Part shown: positions 20,230-31,012 of the stretch, in pieces
Layout: the number at the start of each line of letters is the position of its first letter
Numbering within the stretch: the first letter of the stretch is position 1
Source: Campylobacter suis
GTDB taxonomy: Bacteria > Campylobacterota > Campylobacteria > Campylobacterales > Campylobacteraceae
Length of the DNA: 64,000 bases
Assembly (NCBI RefSeq): GCF_905120475.1
Contig: NZ_CAJHOE010000003.1
Span: 1-64,000 of the forward strand
Direction of reading: 5' to 3'
Notes under the pieces: model-generated
Database searches by the model: none
What the model was told of the DNA's origin: nothing
The model's input: the letters and a program-made list of their open reading frames with translations, nothing else
Made by a program: the position numbers and the translations under genes

Positions 20230-22327
20230 CTTTTAACTCCTTTAAAATTTCGCTAAATTTTACCTTTTTTGCATTTAGCTCATCGCTTAATTGTAAAATT
20301 TTATTATTTTGTCTAGCAAGTAAGCTTGAGTACTCATTTAGTTCATGAAGCTTTTGCCTTTGTCTGGCAAGCTCTTCGTCTAGTTTTGCGGTTAAATTTG
20401 CTCTAAATTTCTCTTTTTCAAAATTTGCTAGATTTGATACAAAATGACTTAGCTTTTCATCTTCTAAAAATTCACTTAATGCCGCATTTAGTGCACTTTC
20501 AAGCTCATTTGTGTTTATGGTTTTTGCTATTTTTTCAAACAACTTTGCGTAATTAAGCTTGATGTTTTGTGATGTCATATATTCGCCTATGTTAAAAATG
20601 ACGCTTTGGTTTTGTAAATTTAGTTCGGTAAAATTTAACATCAGAGTTTGAGTGCATGAGTTTATGAGAGCTAGTATCTCGTTGCGTTTTTGACGAGCAA
20701 GAGCTAAAATGCCATCATTTAGAGCAGTTTGTAGTATGTAGTTTGCTCTTTTTATATCCATCTTGCCACTTTTTTTAGCATAGGCAACTTCATTTAAAAG
20801 TCTATCTTTAGTATTTGTACCAAGCTGTGTTAAAGCAGTCTTAAAACTAGCGTCAAGTGCGTTAATGTCAAGCTTTGCAAGCTCTGTTTTTGCTAGTTCA
20901 TCTATTTTTTTACTATGGGTTTCAAGCTGGTTTAAAAGTTTACTTGAACGCAGAATTTTCTCTTTTACTTCGTTACTTGAACTAAGCAAGATGAGCAGTT
21001 TTTCCTCGATCTTAGCTAGCTCAAATGCACAAATTTGGCTTAATTCGTTTTGATATACTTTTATCGCCAGGCTTGCTTTTTGGTTATCTTCTCCAAAAAA
21101 TGTCTCATATAAAAATGCTTTAAATTCTTGCACGCCACTATTATTTTTACCTTCTTCAAATCTTTTTGAGCTCACAACAAAGATGTTTAAACTCTTTGAA
21201 ATTTCCTCAAGATTAGCTTCTTTTAGTGCATTATGAATACTTTTTAAAGTATAATTTGCCACTTCGCTTAGCTCTTTTTCTGCAAGCATATCAGAGTGGG
21301 TTAGGACTATGCAAAGGTGAGCGATGTGAGAATTTTTGATAGAGTGCAATAAAAATTCGATATCCTTTTTGCTTGCGCTTTGGCTTGCATTCATAAGATG
21401 TACCATCATATCACACTCGCTCATATATTCACGCACGAGCTGCTCTCTTAAAAATACAGCATCATCAATGCCGGGCGTATCAACGATACAGATGTTATCT
21501 CGCACAAGATCAAGATCTTCGTATAAGGTTACGCATTTTACAAGCTCGCTTAGATCATTTTTGGCTGAAGTATAGTTTTTTAACTCGTTGGTATCAATGC
21601 AAATTTCAGCTTGTTTGTGGCTAATTTTTGGGATTATACCAAGCTCATTTAGCTCGCTCTCGCTCCAAAAACTGACTTTAGCAAATGGCTTATGTGAGTG
21701 CGTTAGAATGGTTAAATTTACAGTTTCTGGAACATTTGAAGTGCCTAGTATCTTTTTGCCCAAAAGAGCATTTAGTAGGCTTGATTTACCAGCGTTTATG
21801 ACCCCAGTAACCACGACTGTAAATTTTAACTCATCTATCTTTTGCTTTTGCTCTTTTAGCCTTTCTTGGCAATGACTCGCACTGTTTAGCAGCTGTTCAT
21901 AAAGGACATTTAGTCTCTCTTTTTTATCGTGAAAAAAGTCTGTATTTTTTGTATCTTGCGTGCTGGTTTTTTCGTTTTGGTCTGAAATTTGCATTATAAG
22001 CTCTTTTAGATATAAAAAATCCTCACTCTTTAAAATAAGCTCTTTTTCTAAAATTTCAAGCGATTTTATAATTTTTGTTGTAGAAATTTTGCCTTGCTTT
22101 AAATAGTTTAAAGACGATATTTGTGCACTTTGCACACTAAAAGTATCAGCCCTTAGTTTAAGCATTTGTAAAATTTGCCTAAATTCTTTTAGTGTTATAA
22201 ATCTATCAAAATTTTCTTCATTTGTTGCTAATACAACAGCTAAAAGCTCTTCATCAAAACTTAAAGACTTATTTTTGTCTAAAACCAACCTTGAATGCTG
22301 CCAAAACCTATCTAAAAACTCACGCAT
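20222..22327 (-). CDS. Dynamin-like GTPase, DLP1-type (Cj0411-like)
   Basis: A 701-aa dynamin-like protein. An N-terminal helical region (about 1-165) precedes the GTPase domain, with P-loop GVINAGKSS (175-183), G3 DTPGIDD and G4 THSD. Helical bundles follow, including a Lys/Leu/Glu-rich coiled coil near the C-terminus. It corresponds to C. jejuni Cj0411 (DLP1), partner of the downstream gene in a hetero-oligomeric membrane-tethering pair. As in C. jejuni, the pair sits beside the fumarate reductase genes, here separated by a porin gene. Confidence 0.88.
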   Translation of the reverse strand: MREFLDRFWQHSRLVLDKNKSLSFDEELLAVVLATNEENFDRFITLKEFRQILQMLKLRADTFSVQSAQISSLNYLKQGKISTTKIIKSLEILEKELILKSEDFLYLKELIMQISDQNEKTSTQDTKNTDFFHDKKERLNVLYEQLLNSASHCQERLKEQKQKIDELKFTVVVTGVINAGKSSLLNALLGKKILGTSNVPETVNLTILTHSHKPFAKVSFWSESELNELGIIPKISHKQAEICIDTNELKNYTSAKNDLSELVKCVTLYEDLDLVRDNICIVDTPGIDDAVFLREQLVREYMSECDMMVHLMNASQSASKKDIEFLLHSIKNSHIAHLCIVLTHSDMLAEKELSEVANYTLKSIHNALKEANLEEISKSLNIFVVSSKRFEEGKNNSGVQEFKAFLYETFFGEDNQKASLAIKVYQNELSQICAFELAKIEEKLLILLSSSNEVKEKILRSSKLLNQLETHSKKIDELAKTELAKLDINALDASFKTALTQLGTNTKDRLLNEVAYAKKSGKMDIKRANYILQTALNDGILALARQKRNEILALINSCTQTLMLNFTELNLQNQSVIFNIGEYMTSQNIKLNYAKLFEKIAKTINTNELESALNAALSEFLEDEKLSHFVSNLANFEKEKFRANLTAKLDEELARQRQKLHELNEYSSLLARQNNKILQLSDELNAKKVKFSEILKELKDA

Positions 22328-22446
22328 TTCTCACTCTTAACTTTAATTTAGCTTCGATTTTACAGCATTTTGGCTTAAAAAGTACACATAAAACGGAAAT
22401 ATTATTAAATTATCAAAAATTATGTAAAAAATCAAAAATCATGTGA

Positions 22447-22452
22447 TATAAT
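22447..22452 (+). promoter_or_regulatory. -10 box for the porin gene
   Basis: TATAAT about 74 nt upstream of the chosen porin ATG. The 198-bp divergent gap 22328-22525 holds this element and otherwise A/T-rich sequence. Confidence 0.55.
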
Positions 22453-22525
22453 GCAATTTACAAAAAATTATAAGATTAACTTTTATATCTTAGAAATTTT
22501 TAATATTTTTCTCAAAGGAGTTTTA

Positions 22526-23905
22526 ATGAAACTAGGTAAACTTAGTTTGGTTGCTGCTTTTGCTCTCGGGGGTTTGAGTACAGTAAATGCGGCAGATACA
22601 CTTGCAGAGGCTTTTACAAATGGCAAACTTGCTGGAACAGTTCAAGCACATTATACTGACTATACGGATGAAAGACCACAAGGTCACCCTGGCTTTCCAA
22701 ATGAAAATATCTTTGGACTTGGCATAGAACTTGGCTATGTAACCGATCCGCTTTATGGATTTAGATTGGGCTTAAGCGGACAAGGCTGGGGCAGTATAAG
22801 TCCTAGCAATGAGGTAAAAACTTGGTCAAATAAAGAGTGGTATGCAAACGGCTTTGTTTTGAGCGAGGCTTATCTTGGCTATACTCTAGGCAAGACTGAT
22901 ATAAAAGCTGGTCGTCAGTATGTAGGCAGTCCAGTTGTCGCTGGAAATCCAACAAGGGCTTTTAAAGAGGCATTTGAGGGTGTTAGTGTGAAAAATACTG
23001 ATATAGCAAATACTGAACTCTTTGCTGGTTGGTTTTATAAATTTCAAGGAAGAAGTAAAGTTGCAACTGGCTCAAACGATACTGGTGCACCGCTATTTAG
23101 AGATAGGGTGATACTTGGTGGTCTTGGACCGGTGGCATTTGAGTTTGATAACATCTTTACAGCAGCAGTTACAAACAAGTCTATCGAAGGACTAAAGCTT
23201 ACAGCTGCTTATGGCTTGGTAACAGATGTTGATCCGACAAAGGGTATGCTACGAGCAAAGGCTTTTGCTAATCATGGAAAAAGCGATGTAAATTTAATCT
23301 TTGCGGAAGCTAGCTATACTGTGCCTGTATCAAATTTCAAGCTCGGATTTGATGTAAATTATAAGGGCTCAAGAGTTGATGGCTGGATGGATAAGGCAAA
23401 TTTAGATGGCGATATGTTAGGTCTTCGCGTAAGACTTGCAGATCTTTATGGATTTAGTGCATCTTATGCCTATACAAGAATGGGTAATGACGACTTAGTT
23501 TTTGGTGCAGGAAATGGGGCAGCATCTTATACTATGCTACCTATTTTTGGACCGTATCAATGGACCGGATATGCTAAGATGGATACGCATAAAATTCAAC
23601 TTGGCTATGACTTTGGTGCTGTTGGCGTAAAAGGTCTTAACGCTGGAGTTCATCTAGTTAAAGGCGAGCAAGGCACTCAAAGTAAAACTACCTACAACAC
23701 AATATCAGCGGGAGACCATATGGATGTTAAAGGATACTCTTTAACACTTGGGTATAATGCAAGTGAATTTGTTAAAGGTTTAAGCACAAATGTAACTTAC
23801 ACATCTTTAACAAGAGAGAAATTTGATGCAGCAGGTGCAAAGACTGAGCAAGACACTGAAGAGCTATGGATAAAAGTAGCTTATAAGTTTAACCTACTTA
23901 ACTAA
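22526..23905 (+). CDS. OprD-type outer membrane porin
   Basis: A 459-aa outer-membrane beta-barrel protein. The start is ATG at 22526 with AAAGGAG upstream; an in-frame ATG at 22451 would add 25 residues with no export signal at the front. Signal peptide MKLGKLSLVAAFALGGLSTVNA, cleaved about residue 22. The mature part has many alternating aromatic/Gly beta strands and a barrel-type C-terminal strand (WIKVAYKFNLLN). This resembles the OprD-like porins of Campylobacterota; transported solute not inferable. It is transcribed alone and ends in a hairpin. Confidence 0.75.
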   Translation: MKLGKLSLVAAFALGGLSTVNAADTLAEAFTNGKLAGTVQAHYTDYTDERPQGHPGFPNENIFGLGIELGYVTDPLYGFRLGLSGQGWGSISPSNEVKTWSNKEWYANGFVLSEAYLGYTLGKTDIKAGRQYVGSPVVAGNPTRAFKEAFEGVSVKNTDIANTELFAGWFYKFQGRSKVATGSNDTGAPLFRDRVILGGLGPVAFEFDNIFTAAVTNKSIEGLKLTAAYGLVTDVDPTKGMLRAKAFANHGKSDVNLIFAEASYTVPVSNFKLGFDVNYKGSRVDGWMDKANLDGDMLGLRVRLADLYGFSASYAYTRMGNDDLVFGAGNGAASYTMLPIFGPYQWTGYAKMDTHKIQLGYDFGAVGVKGLNAGVHLVKGEQGTQSKTTYNTISAGDHMDVKGYSLTLGYNASEFVKGLSTNVTYTSLTREKFDAAGAKTEQDTEELWIKVAYKFNLLN

Positions 23906-23912
23906 TACAAAT

Positions 23913-23933
23913 TCCTAGAGAGACTACGGTCTC
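23913..23933 (+). terminator. Hairpin downstream of the porin gene
   Basis: AGAGAGAC-TACG-GTCTCTCT, a perfect 8-bp stem with a tetraloop shortly after the porin stop. The U-run is weak. Confidence 0.6.
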
Positions 23934-23997
23934 TCTGCTTATAAAAACTCAAATTTATTATCTAAAATAGTCTTTAAGTTAGGTAAAAAGAGGTAAA

Positions 23998-24022
23998 AAA
24001 GGAAGGCGAACCTCCCTTTTTA
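23998..24022. terminator. Terminator at the end of the frd operon
   Basis: AAGGAAGG-CGAA-CCTCCCTT, an 8-bp stem with one mismatch. On the minus strand TTCCTTTTTT follows frdB; on the plus strand TTTT also follows, so it may act in both directions. Confidence 0.7.
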
Positions 24023-24024
24023 GG

Positions 24025-24744
24025 CTATTTTTGTGCAGCCATTTTTCTACGCATATATGCTATGCGACTTTGAAGTGGTAGGTGCTTAGGACAGTTATCC
24101 TCACAAGCTAGCAAGCTCATACAACCAAACACACCATCATCATCGCCTATAAGCTCGTAAAAGTCCTCATCTGTTCTCTTATCAAGTGCATCTATCTTAA
24201 ACCTAGCTACACGGTTAAGTCCGACAGCACCTATAAAGTCAGGTCTCATTATCGCTGTTCCACATGCTGCTACGCAAATTCCACACTCAATGCAGCGATC
24301 AAGCTCAAAGACCTCTTGTGCCACTTCTGGCTCAACTTTTTCTTCAAGTTTTGCTATCTCAGGCTCATGATCTGTGTGTATCCAGCTTTCTACACGCTTA
24401 CTCATGGCATTCATCCAGTTTCCAGTATCAACACTTAAATCTTTAAGTAGTTTAAATACAGGAAGTGGCATAAGTTCGATAACACCACTATCATAATCCT
24501 TCGTAAGCGTTCTACACGCTAACTTTGGCGTACCATTTACTAGCATACCACAGCTACCACAAATCCCTGCACGACAAACAAAGTCAAAGCTCAGATCTGG
24601 ATCAAATTTCTCTCTTATCATGTTTAATGCGATAAAAAGCGACATCCCCGGTGTTTCTTCAAGCTCATAAGTGGCAAAATGTGGCTTTGAAATTTTACTG
24701 AGCGGATTGTATTTAAACGCTCTAATTGTTATTTTTCTACTCAT
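24025..24744 (-). CDS. frdB: Fumarate reductase iron-sulfur subunit
   Basis: A 239-aa subunit of membrane-bound quinol:fumarate reductase. It carries the N-terminal [2Fe-2S] ligands in [10 protein letters not shown] plus a later Cys, and the ferredoxin-type C-terminal clusters in [12 protein letters not shown] and CEDNCP. It moves electrons from FrdC haems to FrdA flavin. Overlaps frdA by 8 nt; last gene of frdCAB. Gene order equals Cj0408-Cj0410 and Wolinella succinogenes. Confidence 0.97.
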   Translation of the reverse strand: MSRKITIRAFKYNPLSKISKPHFATYELEETPGMSLFIALNMIREKFDPDLSFDFVCRAGICGSCGMLVNGTPKLACRTLTKDYDSGVIELMPLPVFKLLKDLSVDTGNWMNAMSKRVESWIHTDHEPEIAKLEEKVEPEVAQEVFELDRCIECGICVAACGTAIMRPDFIGAVGLNRVARFKIDALDKRTDEDFYELIGDDDGVFGCMSLLACEDNCPKHLPLQSRIAYMRRKMAAQK

Positions 24745-26725
24745 ATCCTATACCTGCTCTTTCGTTTGGTGCTTTGTATTTTTCTTGAAGCTCGTAAGGC
24801 ATAAGGGCATTTTGGATCTCATATCTGCCTTTACCCTCGGCTTCCATTTTTGCACGAATTTCATCAACTTGTGCTTGGCGAACAGCACTATCTGGGTGCT
24901 CTATGATATTGCCTTTTGCACCATATCCACGAAATGCTGGTGGAATTTCCATCTTCATTATATCAAGTGGCTCATAGGTGATAGTAGGCATAGTATCGCC
25001 ATCTTTCCAGCTTGTAAGCGTTCTGTTTAGCCAGTTTAAATCATCGCGTTTTGTATAATCCTCGCGGTAGTGTGCCCCGCGGCTTTCTGTCCTATCAAGC
25101 GCACCTTTTGCGATACAAAGTGCTAGTTTTAGCATTTTTGGCACACGATATGCCTCTTCAAGCTCTGGATTGCCAAATAGTGTTTTGTTTGTGATTTTAA
25201 CATCAAGCGAGTGTTTATATAGCTCTTCAAGCTCTCTAACAGCGGTTGCCAGACCTTCGCCAGTTCTAAATATCGCAACATGCTCCCACATAATATCTTT
25301 CATCTTATTTTTTATCTCAAAGACATTAAATTTGCCATCTTTATTTACTAGCTCGCTCATATAATCAAGCTCTTTATCGACAAATTTTTTGATACTATCA
25401 GTTTTTATCTCAACCTCGTGAGTAGCACAATACTCAGCAAAATAATCCCCCACAATCATACCCGCAACAACGGTTTCAGAAACAGAGTTTCCGCCAAGAC
25501 GGTTAAATCCATGCATATCCCAGCACGCTGCTTCACCAGCACTGAAAAGTCCAGCAAGCGTTGGGCTTTCGCCGTTTGGTTTAGTTTTTATACCACCCAT
25601 TGAATAGTGTTGCATAGGAAGTATCGGCGCCCAGCCTTTTGGACCTTCATCTGCTGGATCGATACCATTAAAAATTTGACAAATTTCTTGAACATCACGT
25701 AGGTTTTTTTCGATATGCTCTCTACCAAGGATCGAAATATCAAGCCAAACGTGCTCGCCATAAGGGCTTTTTACACCTTTGCCATTTCTTATATGCTCCA
25801 TTATACGGCGACTTACGACATCGCGGCTTGCAAGCTCTTTTTTCTCAGGCTCATAATCAGGCATAAAGCGATAACCATCGACATCACGAAGTATCCCGCC
25901 ATCTCCACGACATCCTTCTGTTAGTAAAATTCCGCTTGGAACGATAGGCGTTGGGTGAAACTGCACTGCTTCCATATTGCCAAGCTGAGCTATACCGGTT
26001 TCAAGTGCGATCGCTGCACCAATACCCTCGCAAACAACAGCATTTGTAGTATGTTTATACACCCTACCATATCCGCCAGTGGCTATTAGCGTTCCTTTTG
26101 ATACATAGGCTGTTATCTCGCCATTTACTAAATCACGCACGATGGCACCATAACAGCGGTTGTTTTCATGAATAAGTGCAATAGCTTCTTTGCGGTCGTG
26201 AATTTCAACATTATGCTTTAACGCTTCGTTTGCCACAGCAAAAAGCATAGTGTGTCCAGTAGCGTCAGCTGTATAGCAAGTTCTCCATTTTTTAGTGCCA
26301 CCAAAGTCACGCGAGTGGATAAGTCCATGCACCTCTTCTTTTTCAACAATAGTTGTTTTTTGTGCGTTTATGATAGCACTTCTCTCGCCTTTTGTTATAC
26401 GCGTCCAAGGCACACCCCAAGCCGCAAGCTCGCGGATAGCTTTTGGTGCAGTTTGGCAAAACATCCTAGCAACTTCTTGATCGCAACCCCAGTCGCTACC
26501 TTTTACAGTATCTGCAAAATGCACATCTTCATTATCGCCCTCGCTCATCTTTGAGTTACCCAAAGAGGCTTGCATACCGCCTTGTGCGGCTGCTGAGTGG
26601 CTTCTTTTTACTGGTATCAGACTTAAAACGATAGTGCTTAGACCCTTTTCGCCAGCAGCAACTGCCGCCCTAAGCCCAGCAAGACCGCCTCCAATAACCA
26701 ATGCATCACAATATTTTACATTCAT
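24737..26725 (-). CDS. frdA: Fumarate reductase flavoprotein subunit
   Basis: A 662-aa catalytic subunit. The FAD-binding N-terminus contains [10 protein letters not shown]; the FAD attachment region is [12 protein letters not shown] with its conserved His. Active-site segments include [21 protein letters not shown] and HYSMGG. It reduces fumarate to succinate in anaerobic respiration with menaquinol. Lies 17 nt after frdC and overlaps frdB. Confidence 0.98.
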   Translation of the reverse strand: MNVKYCDALVIGGGLAGLRAAVAAGEKGLSTIVLSLIPVKRSHSAAAQGGMQASLGNSKMSEGDNEDVHFADTVKGSDWGCDQEVARMFCQTAPKAIRELAAWGVPWTRITKGERSAIINAQKTTIVEKEEVHGLIHSRDFGGTKKWRTCYTADATGHTMLFAVANEALKHNVEIHDRKEAIALIHENNRCYGAIVRDLVNGEITAYVSKGTLIATGGYGRVYKHTTNAVVCEGIGAAIALETGIAQLGNMEAVQFHPTPIVPSGILLTEGCRGDGGILRDVDGYRFMPDYEPEKKELASRDVVSRRIMEHIRNGKGVKSPYGEHVWLDISILGREHIEKNLRDVQEICQIFNGIDPADEGPKGWAPILPMQHYSMGGIKTKPNGESPTLAGLFSAGEAACWDMHGFNRLGGNSVSETVVAGMIVGDYFAEYCATHEVEIKTDSIKKFVDKELDYMSELVNKDGKFNVFEIKNKMKDIMWEHVAIFRTGEGLATAVRELEELYKHSLDVKITNKTLFGNPELEEAYRVPKMLKLALCIAKGALDRTESRGAHYREDYTKRDDLNWLNRTLTSWKDGDTMPTITYEPLDIMKMEIPPAFRGYGAKGNIIEHPDSAVRQAQVDEIRAKMEAEGKGRYEIQNALMPYELQEKYKAPNERAGIGYE

Positions 26726-26742
26726 CTTTTAGCTCCTATCCA

Positions 26743-27447
26743 TCAATGACTAAGGCCGATCCAGACGAAATCAGCTATTAATGCGATTACAGCTAGCGTC
26801 CCAAATACGGCAAAAATTATAAATTTTACTTTTTTTCTCTTCTCAAACATCTCATGCTTGCTTATGCCATCGATACTTATCCATTTTACATACAAACGAT
26901 ACATACCTATGCCAGCATGAACTACCATAAATACAAGTAATGCAAGGTAGAAAATTTCAAGCGTAGCAAAATTTGCAGCTGAGCTATCAGCCGTAATATG
27001 CCCGCCAAAAACTATATCAACAAGGTGAGCACTTGCGCTGAAAAATAGTGCAAAACCAGTTAAAAACTGAAACCACCAAAGCGTTGTATCAGCGTGCTTC
27101 ATGCGATCTTTATGGCCTTTAAACATCTTGTATTGTCTATAATTTGCAGGGAATTTTCTCATCGCCAAAAACGCATGCGTGATGAAAATAACAAATATAA
27201 CAGCAGCTATGACATTAGTGATCCACCATGTAGCTTCGCCAAATAAAAATTTCGCCTCAGCAAAACCGACAACGGCGTTAAATGTGTCCTTGCCAAGTAG
27301 TATAGTTGAAGTAAAAACCATATGGCACAAGATAAAACAGGCTAAAATTAAACCCGTGATACTCTGCCATCTGTCCCAAAGTGCAGGCAGGCGACTCTTT
27401 TTCGTGTCGACTCTCTTGCCTAAAAAGCCTTCTATAAGCTCACTCAT
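26743..27447 (-). CDS. frdC: Fumarate reductase cytochrome b subunit
   Basis: A 234-aa inner-membrane dihaem cytochrome b with five predicted helices. His42, His91, His141 and His177 fall at the spacing of the axial haem ligands of W. succinogenes FrdC. It anchors FrdAB and takes electrons from menaquinol. First gene of the frd operon, with a GGAGGG Shine-Dalgarno. The 102-bp upstream gap contains TATAAA-like sequence but no confident promoter. Confidence 0.96.
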   Translation of the reverse strand: MSELIEGFLGKRVDTKKSRLPALWDRWQSITGLILACFILCHMVFTSTILLGKDTFNAVVGFAEAKFLFGEATWWITNVIAAVIFVIFITHAFLAMRKFPANYRQYKMFKGHKDRMKHADTTLWWFQFLTGFALFFSASAHLVDIVFGGHITADSSAANFATLEIFYLALLVFMVVHAGIGMYRLYVKWISIDGISKHEMFEKRKKVKFIIFAVFGTLAVIALIADFVWIGLSH

Positions 27448-27549
27448 GAGCCCTCCTTAGTAGATTTGTTTAGACAAAACTTATTTATACATTAAGTTAA
27501 AAATCTAAATTTGTAAAGTAATTTTACATCAGATATACTTTAATAACAA

Positions 27550-28419
27550 TTAAACACGCTTTTTTAATGTAATATAAACAAAAGCCCCCATTAAAAACAT
27601 CAAAATGGATAAAATTTGCCCCATAGAAAGGTTAAAAAATATAAATCCAAGCCCAAAGTCAGGCTCTCTGTAAAACTCGCACACAAAGCGAGCTAGCGTA
27701 TAAAGCATCGCATAAAGGCAGATAAGCTCACCATCAAATTTTTTAAATTTTCGGTAAAAAAATAGCACCAAAAATACCACTGCTCCTTCAAGTATCGCCT
27801 CATAAAGCTGGCTTGGATGCCTCATAACGCCAAGCACCTTTATCCCCCAAGGCACATCTGTAACGCGACCAAAAAGCTCTTGGTTTAAGAAATTTCCAAT
27901 GCGACCAAAAAAGTATCCTAGTGGGATAGAAAGAGCACAAAGATCAAGTAGTTTCCATAGGCTCACACCCTCTTTTTGCGCGGTTTGATTTGTGTTTTTT
28001 TGTGCTAAAATTTTAGTTTTATTTACAGGCGGGTAACGCTTGCAAAATGCCAGTGTCGCAACTAAAAATCCTACAACCGCACCGTGATAGCTCATACCGC
28101 GAATGCCCACAAACTCGCCGTTATGAAATGGGTTAAAAATCTCCCAAGGTCTAGCTAGATACCACATCGCCTCTCCTGAATATATCAGCACCCAGCCAAG
28201 CCTAGCTCCTAAAATCACCCCTATCTCAACCCAAAAAAAGTAGTTATCAAGCAGTTTGTCGCTGATACACATCTTATCTTTTTTTACAAAAAATTTAGCC
28301 GCCGCAAGTGCCACAAGTAACGCCAAAACATACATTATCCCATACCAATGCACATTAAAACCAGCTATACTAAACGCAACTGGATCAAAATTTGCATATA
28401 GGTTATTCCACTTTTCCAT
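27550..28419 (-). CDS. lgt: Prolipoprotein diacylglyceryl transferase
   Basis: A 289-aa multi-spanning inner-membrane enzyme that transfers diacylglycerol from phosphatidylglycerol to the lipobox Cys of prolipoproteins. The Lgt signature [13 protein letters not shown] is present, along with [14 protein letters not shown] around the essential His. Located upstream of frdC as in C. jejuni (Cj0407), same strand here. Several lipoproteins in this window (FlgP and the two at 56.9-58.1 kb) would be substrates. Confidence 0.96.
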   Translation of the reverse strand: MEKWNNLYANFDPVAFSIAGFNVHWYGIMYVLALLVALAAAKFFVKKDKMCISDKLLDNYFFWVEIGVILGARLGWVLIYSGEAMWYLARPWEIFNPFHNGEFVGIRGMSYHGAVVGFLVATLAFCKRYPPVNKTKILAQKNTNQTAQKEGVSLWKLLDLCALSIPLGYFFGRIGNFLNQELFGRVTDVPWGIKVLGVMRHPSQLYEAILEGAVVFLVLFFYRKFKKFDGELICLYAMLYTLARFVCEFYREPDFGLGFIFFNLSMGQILSILMFLMGAFVYITLKKRV

Positions 28420-28558
28420 GATACCTTCTGTGATTTAAATTTTTGGATTTTACATAAATATGGCTTAAATTTTTATCTATTATAATGTTTGATAAGATTA
28501 TGCTTTTAACACCAAAAAATATTTTTTATTATTGTTTAAAATATGTTTATAAATATAT

Positions 28559-28564
28559 TATAAT
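28559..28564 (+). promoter_or_regulatory. -10 box for the autotransporter gene
   Basis: TATAAT 35 nt upstream of the ATG, in a very A/T-rich 180-bp divergent gap (28420-28599) that holds no gene. Confidence 0.5.
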
Positions 28565-28599
28565 ATCGCGAAAAATTACAATAAAATCAAGGAGAGATA

Positions 28600-30266
28600 A
28601 TGAAAATTTCTAAGATAGCCTGTATGGCTATATTGGTTTCATCGATAAATGTAGGTGCTTTTGCAAGTGTTGGAAATTTAATGAATATATATAGAGAATT
28701 GACATCTTTAAAAGCCCATGATTATCAAGGAAGATTAAAAGTTGTAGATAAATATTTAAAAGAGATAGCAAATTCTAGCCCAGAAGATTTGCAACATAGT
28801 TATGTTTCTAAAAATGTTAGCGAAATCTTATCTACCAATCTTGAACTTAATTATAAGCGTTTAATGGAAGATACTACAATATCAAAAGAGGAAAAAGAGC
28901 GTTTGTCTAAAAATTTAATTAATAATGTTAATAGTTTTATGGAAAGTGGAAAAGCACTTAGTAATCATACTAATAAAATAAAATCAAATCTGGAAAATAC
29001 AGAAAATAAAGCTAGTGAGCTTGGTTTTCACGAAAAAAAGAGCGATACTCCCACACAACTTGATGAAAAACTAACACCTGGCAATCAAGATAATAACACA
29101 AATCCAACCACACCTGAAAAACCATCTGAAGATAAAAAGACAGAAGATCCAAAAAATACAAGCTCAAATAAATTTTACAATGCTATGTCAAAAGTAAAAG
29201 GAAATGAGTATGTGGATGCTATTATGGCATTGCCAGAAGCAAAAAGAATGAGCGTCGTGTCTGAGATAGAAAGATCTGTATCTAGCACAGCTACAATGCT
29301 TTCACGCCCACTAAATATCGATATCATACGCTTTAGCTCAACGCTCAATACAAATACTCGCCTAGCAAAACTAAGCAACCCTTATAATGATGAGTTTGCC
29401 CTAACTTACGCTGTATCAAACCTAAGCAGTGAGAAATTTGCAGATGGTGGCGATACTTTGTCTGGAGTTGTAAAAGCATATACGGATAGATTTAACACTG
29501 ATAACAACCTATGGGCAAATGTGATCGGAGCAAAAGGTAAGATAAAAAATGAAGCAGACGCAAAGCTATATGGCTTTAGTATAGGATATGATAAAGCATT
29601 TGATGATAGTATTTTGGGCGCATTTGCAACATACGCAAAGTCAAAAAGTGACGCCACAAATGTAGAGCTAAAGTCTGATAATTATGAGTTTGGCGTTTAT
29701 GCTAGAAAGTATATCGGCGCAAATGAGATAGATACTAAAATCGCCGTAGGAACAGTTAGGAACAAGCTTGATAGAGCATCAAACAAGTCAAAATTTGACA
29801 GCAAATTTGCTGATATTTCGCTTGATTATGGTTATGTGTTTGATATAAGCAATGATATGTTTTAAAACCTATCGTTGGACTAAACTACACCTATATCAAA
29901 AACGATAGCTTTAGTGAAAACGGCGCTTTGCCACTTAGATTTGATGGTGCAAAAACAAAAGCACTTAGCGCAAATTTGGCGTTAGAGTTTAGAAAATATA
30001 CTCAAAACGGAAGCTACTTTTATATCACTCCTGGTGTGTCACGCGAACTTTATAAAAACTCAGATGATACAAATGTGAGATTTGTAGGCGTTAGCGATAC
30101 GATAGCGCTAAATACTGATGATAAAAAGAAAACTTACGCTACGATAAATACAGGTGCTGACTTTAAGCTTAGTGAAGCACTTAAATTAAATGTAAATTTT
30201 GGTGCAAAAGCTAAATCAAAAGAGAACTATTATAACGGAACTATTGGACTTAGATACAGCTTCTAA
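28600..30266 (+). pseudogene. Autotransporter-type outer membrane protein, split by a one-base frameshift
   Basis: Frame 1 (28600-29865, 421 aa) has a signal peptide (MKISKIACMAILVSSINVGAFA), a helical, Asn/Lys-rich passenger of about 145 residues, a Pro/Thr/Lys-rich linker (about 148-190) and the first part of an autotransporter beta-barrel. It stops at TAA 29863-29865. The barrel resumes in another frame from about 29864 and runs to 30266, ending GLRYSF, a classic C-terminal barrel strand with terminal Phe. Adding one T to the T4 run at 29860-29863 restores a continuous reading (MFLKPIVGLNY) of about 555 aa. Either a recent mutation or a sequencing error; the short run makes phase variation less likely. 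Confidence 0.8.
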
Positions 30267-30273
30267 AAATATA

Positions 30274-30297
30274 CAAAGACCGAGAAATCGGTCTTTG
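30274..30297. terminator. Bidirectional terminator between the autotransporter and yigZ-like genes
   Basis: CAAAGACCGA-GAAA-TCGGTCTTTG, a perfect 10-bp stem with a GAAA tetraloop, followed by ATTTTATTT on the plus strand. Convergent genes flank it. Confidence 0.85.
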
Positions 30298-30300
30298 ATT

Positions 30301-30924
30301 TTATTTATCCAAAATATCTTTAGCAAAAATCGGCATTGCTAAAAACTGCATTCCTGAAATTTCTAAATTATGCGCAAACTCATAAAATTTTAAAAACTCA
30401 TCTTTGTTAAATTTTGCTTGCCAGATGGCTCCGTTTTCATTAAATTCTCTTAAAAACTCATTTAAATTTTCACTGCTAAAATAGTGCTCAAAACGGCTCA
30501 TAAGCGAAAATGGAGTAAAAAATACACACTCATCCTTGATCTCAAATTTTATTAAATTTGCCTCATTTATAGCTAGATTTACTGCACCGCCATAAGCCCT
30601 TACAAGACCGCCAGTGCCAAGCTTTATGCCGCCAAAATATCGCACGATAAAAACGCCAACATTTATAAGCTCTGCCCCACGCAAAGCAGCAAGACTTGGC
30701 TGTCCACTTGTGCCTTTTGGCTCGCCATCATCGCTTTGGTTTTCAACGATTTGAGAGTATTTATTAAGCTCTCTATAAGCCCAAACTATATGAACAGCTT
30801 TTGGATGTTCGCTCTTTAAGCGTTCATGAAGCACTTTAAAATCGTTAATCGGGCATAAAAATGCCAAAAAATTTGACTTTTTTATCTCGGTTTGAATTTT
30901 ATAAATTTTATCTATCGTTTTCAA
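30301..30924 (-). CDS. YigZ/IMPACT family protein
   Basis: A 207-aa member of UPF0029 (IMPACT N-terminal domain). The diagnostic central block is visible: SDDGEPKGTSGQP, then VFIVRYFGGIKLGTGGLVRAYG. Bacterial members bind nucleic acid and may act on stalled translation; the exact role is unknown. Single gene on the minus strand, divergent from aroQ. Confidence 0.85.
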   Translation of the reverse strand: MKTIDKIYKIQTEIKKSNFLAFLCPINDFKVLHERLKSEHPKAVHIVWAYRELNKYSQIVENQSDDGEPKGTSGQPSLAALRGAELINVGVFIVRYFGGIKLGTGGLVRAYGGAVNLAINEANLIKFEIKDECVFFTPFSLMSRFEHYFSSENLNEFLREFNENGAIWQAKFNKDEFLKFYEFAHNLEISGMQFLAMPIFAKDILDK

Positions 30925-30975
30925 AAAATACCTTAAATTTTCTGTAATTGTAGCAAATTTTTAGAAAAGACAATG

Positions 30976-30981
30976 TATAAT
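30976..30981 (+). promoter_or_regulatory. -10 box for the aroQ-flagellar operon
   Basis: TATAAT preceded by TG, 32 nt upstream of the aroQ ATG. This is the only good promoter seen before the long run aroQ to fliY. Confidence 0.6.
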
Positions 30982-31012
30982 TAAGTTTTAATCGAAAATT
31001 TAAGGAGAAAAA

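Noticed and set aside
29928-30266. A separate 112-aa outer membrane protein
   Set aside because: It has no signal peptide or RBS and continues the barrel of the upstream autotransporter after a one-base shift.
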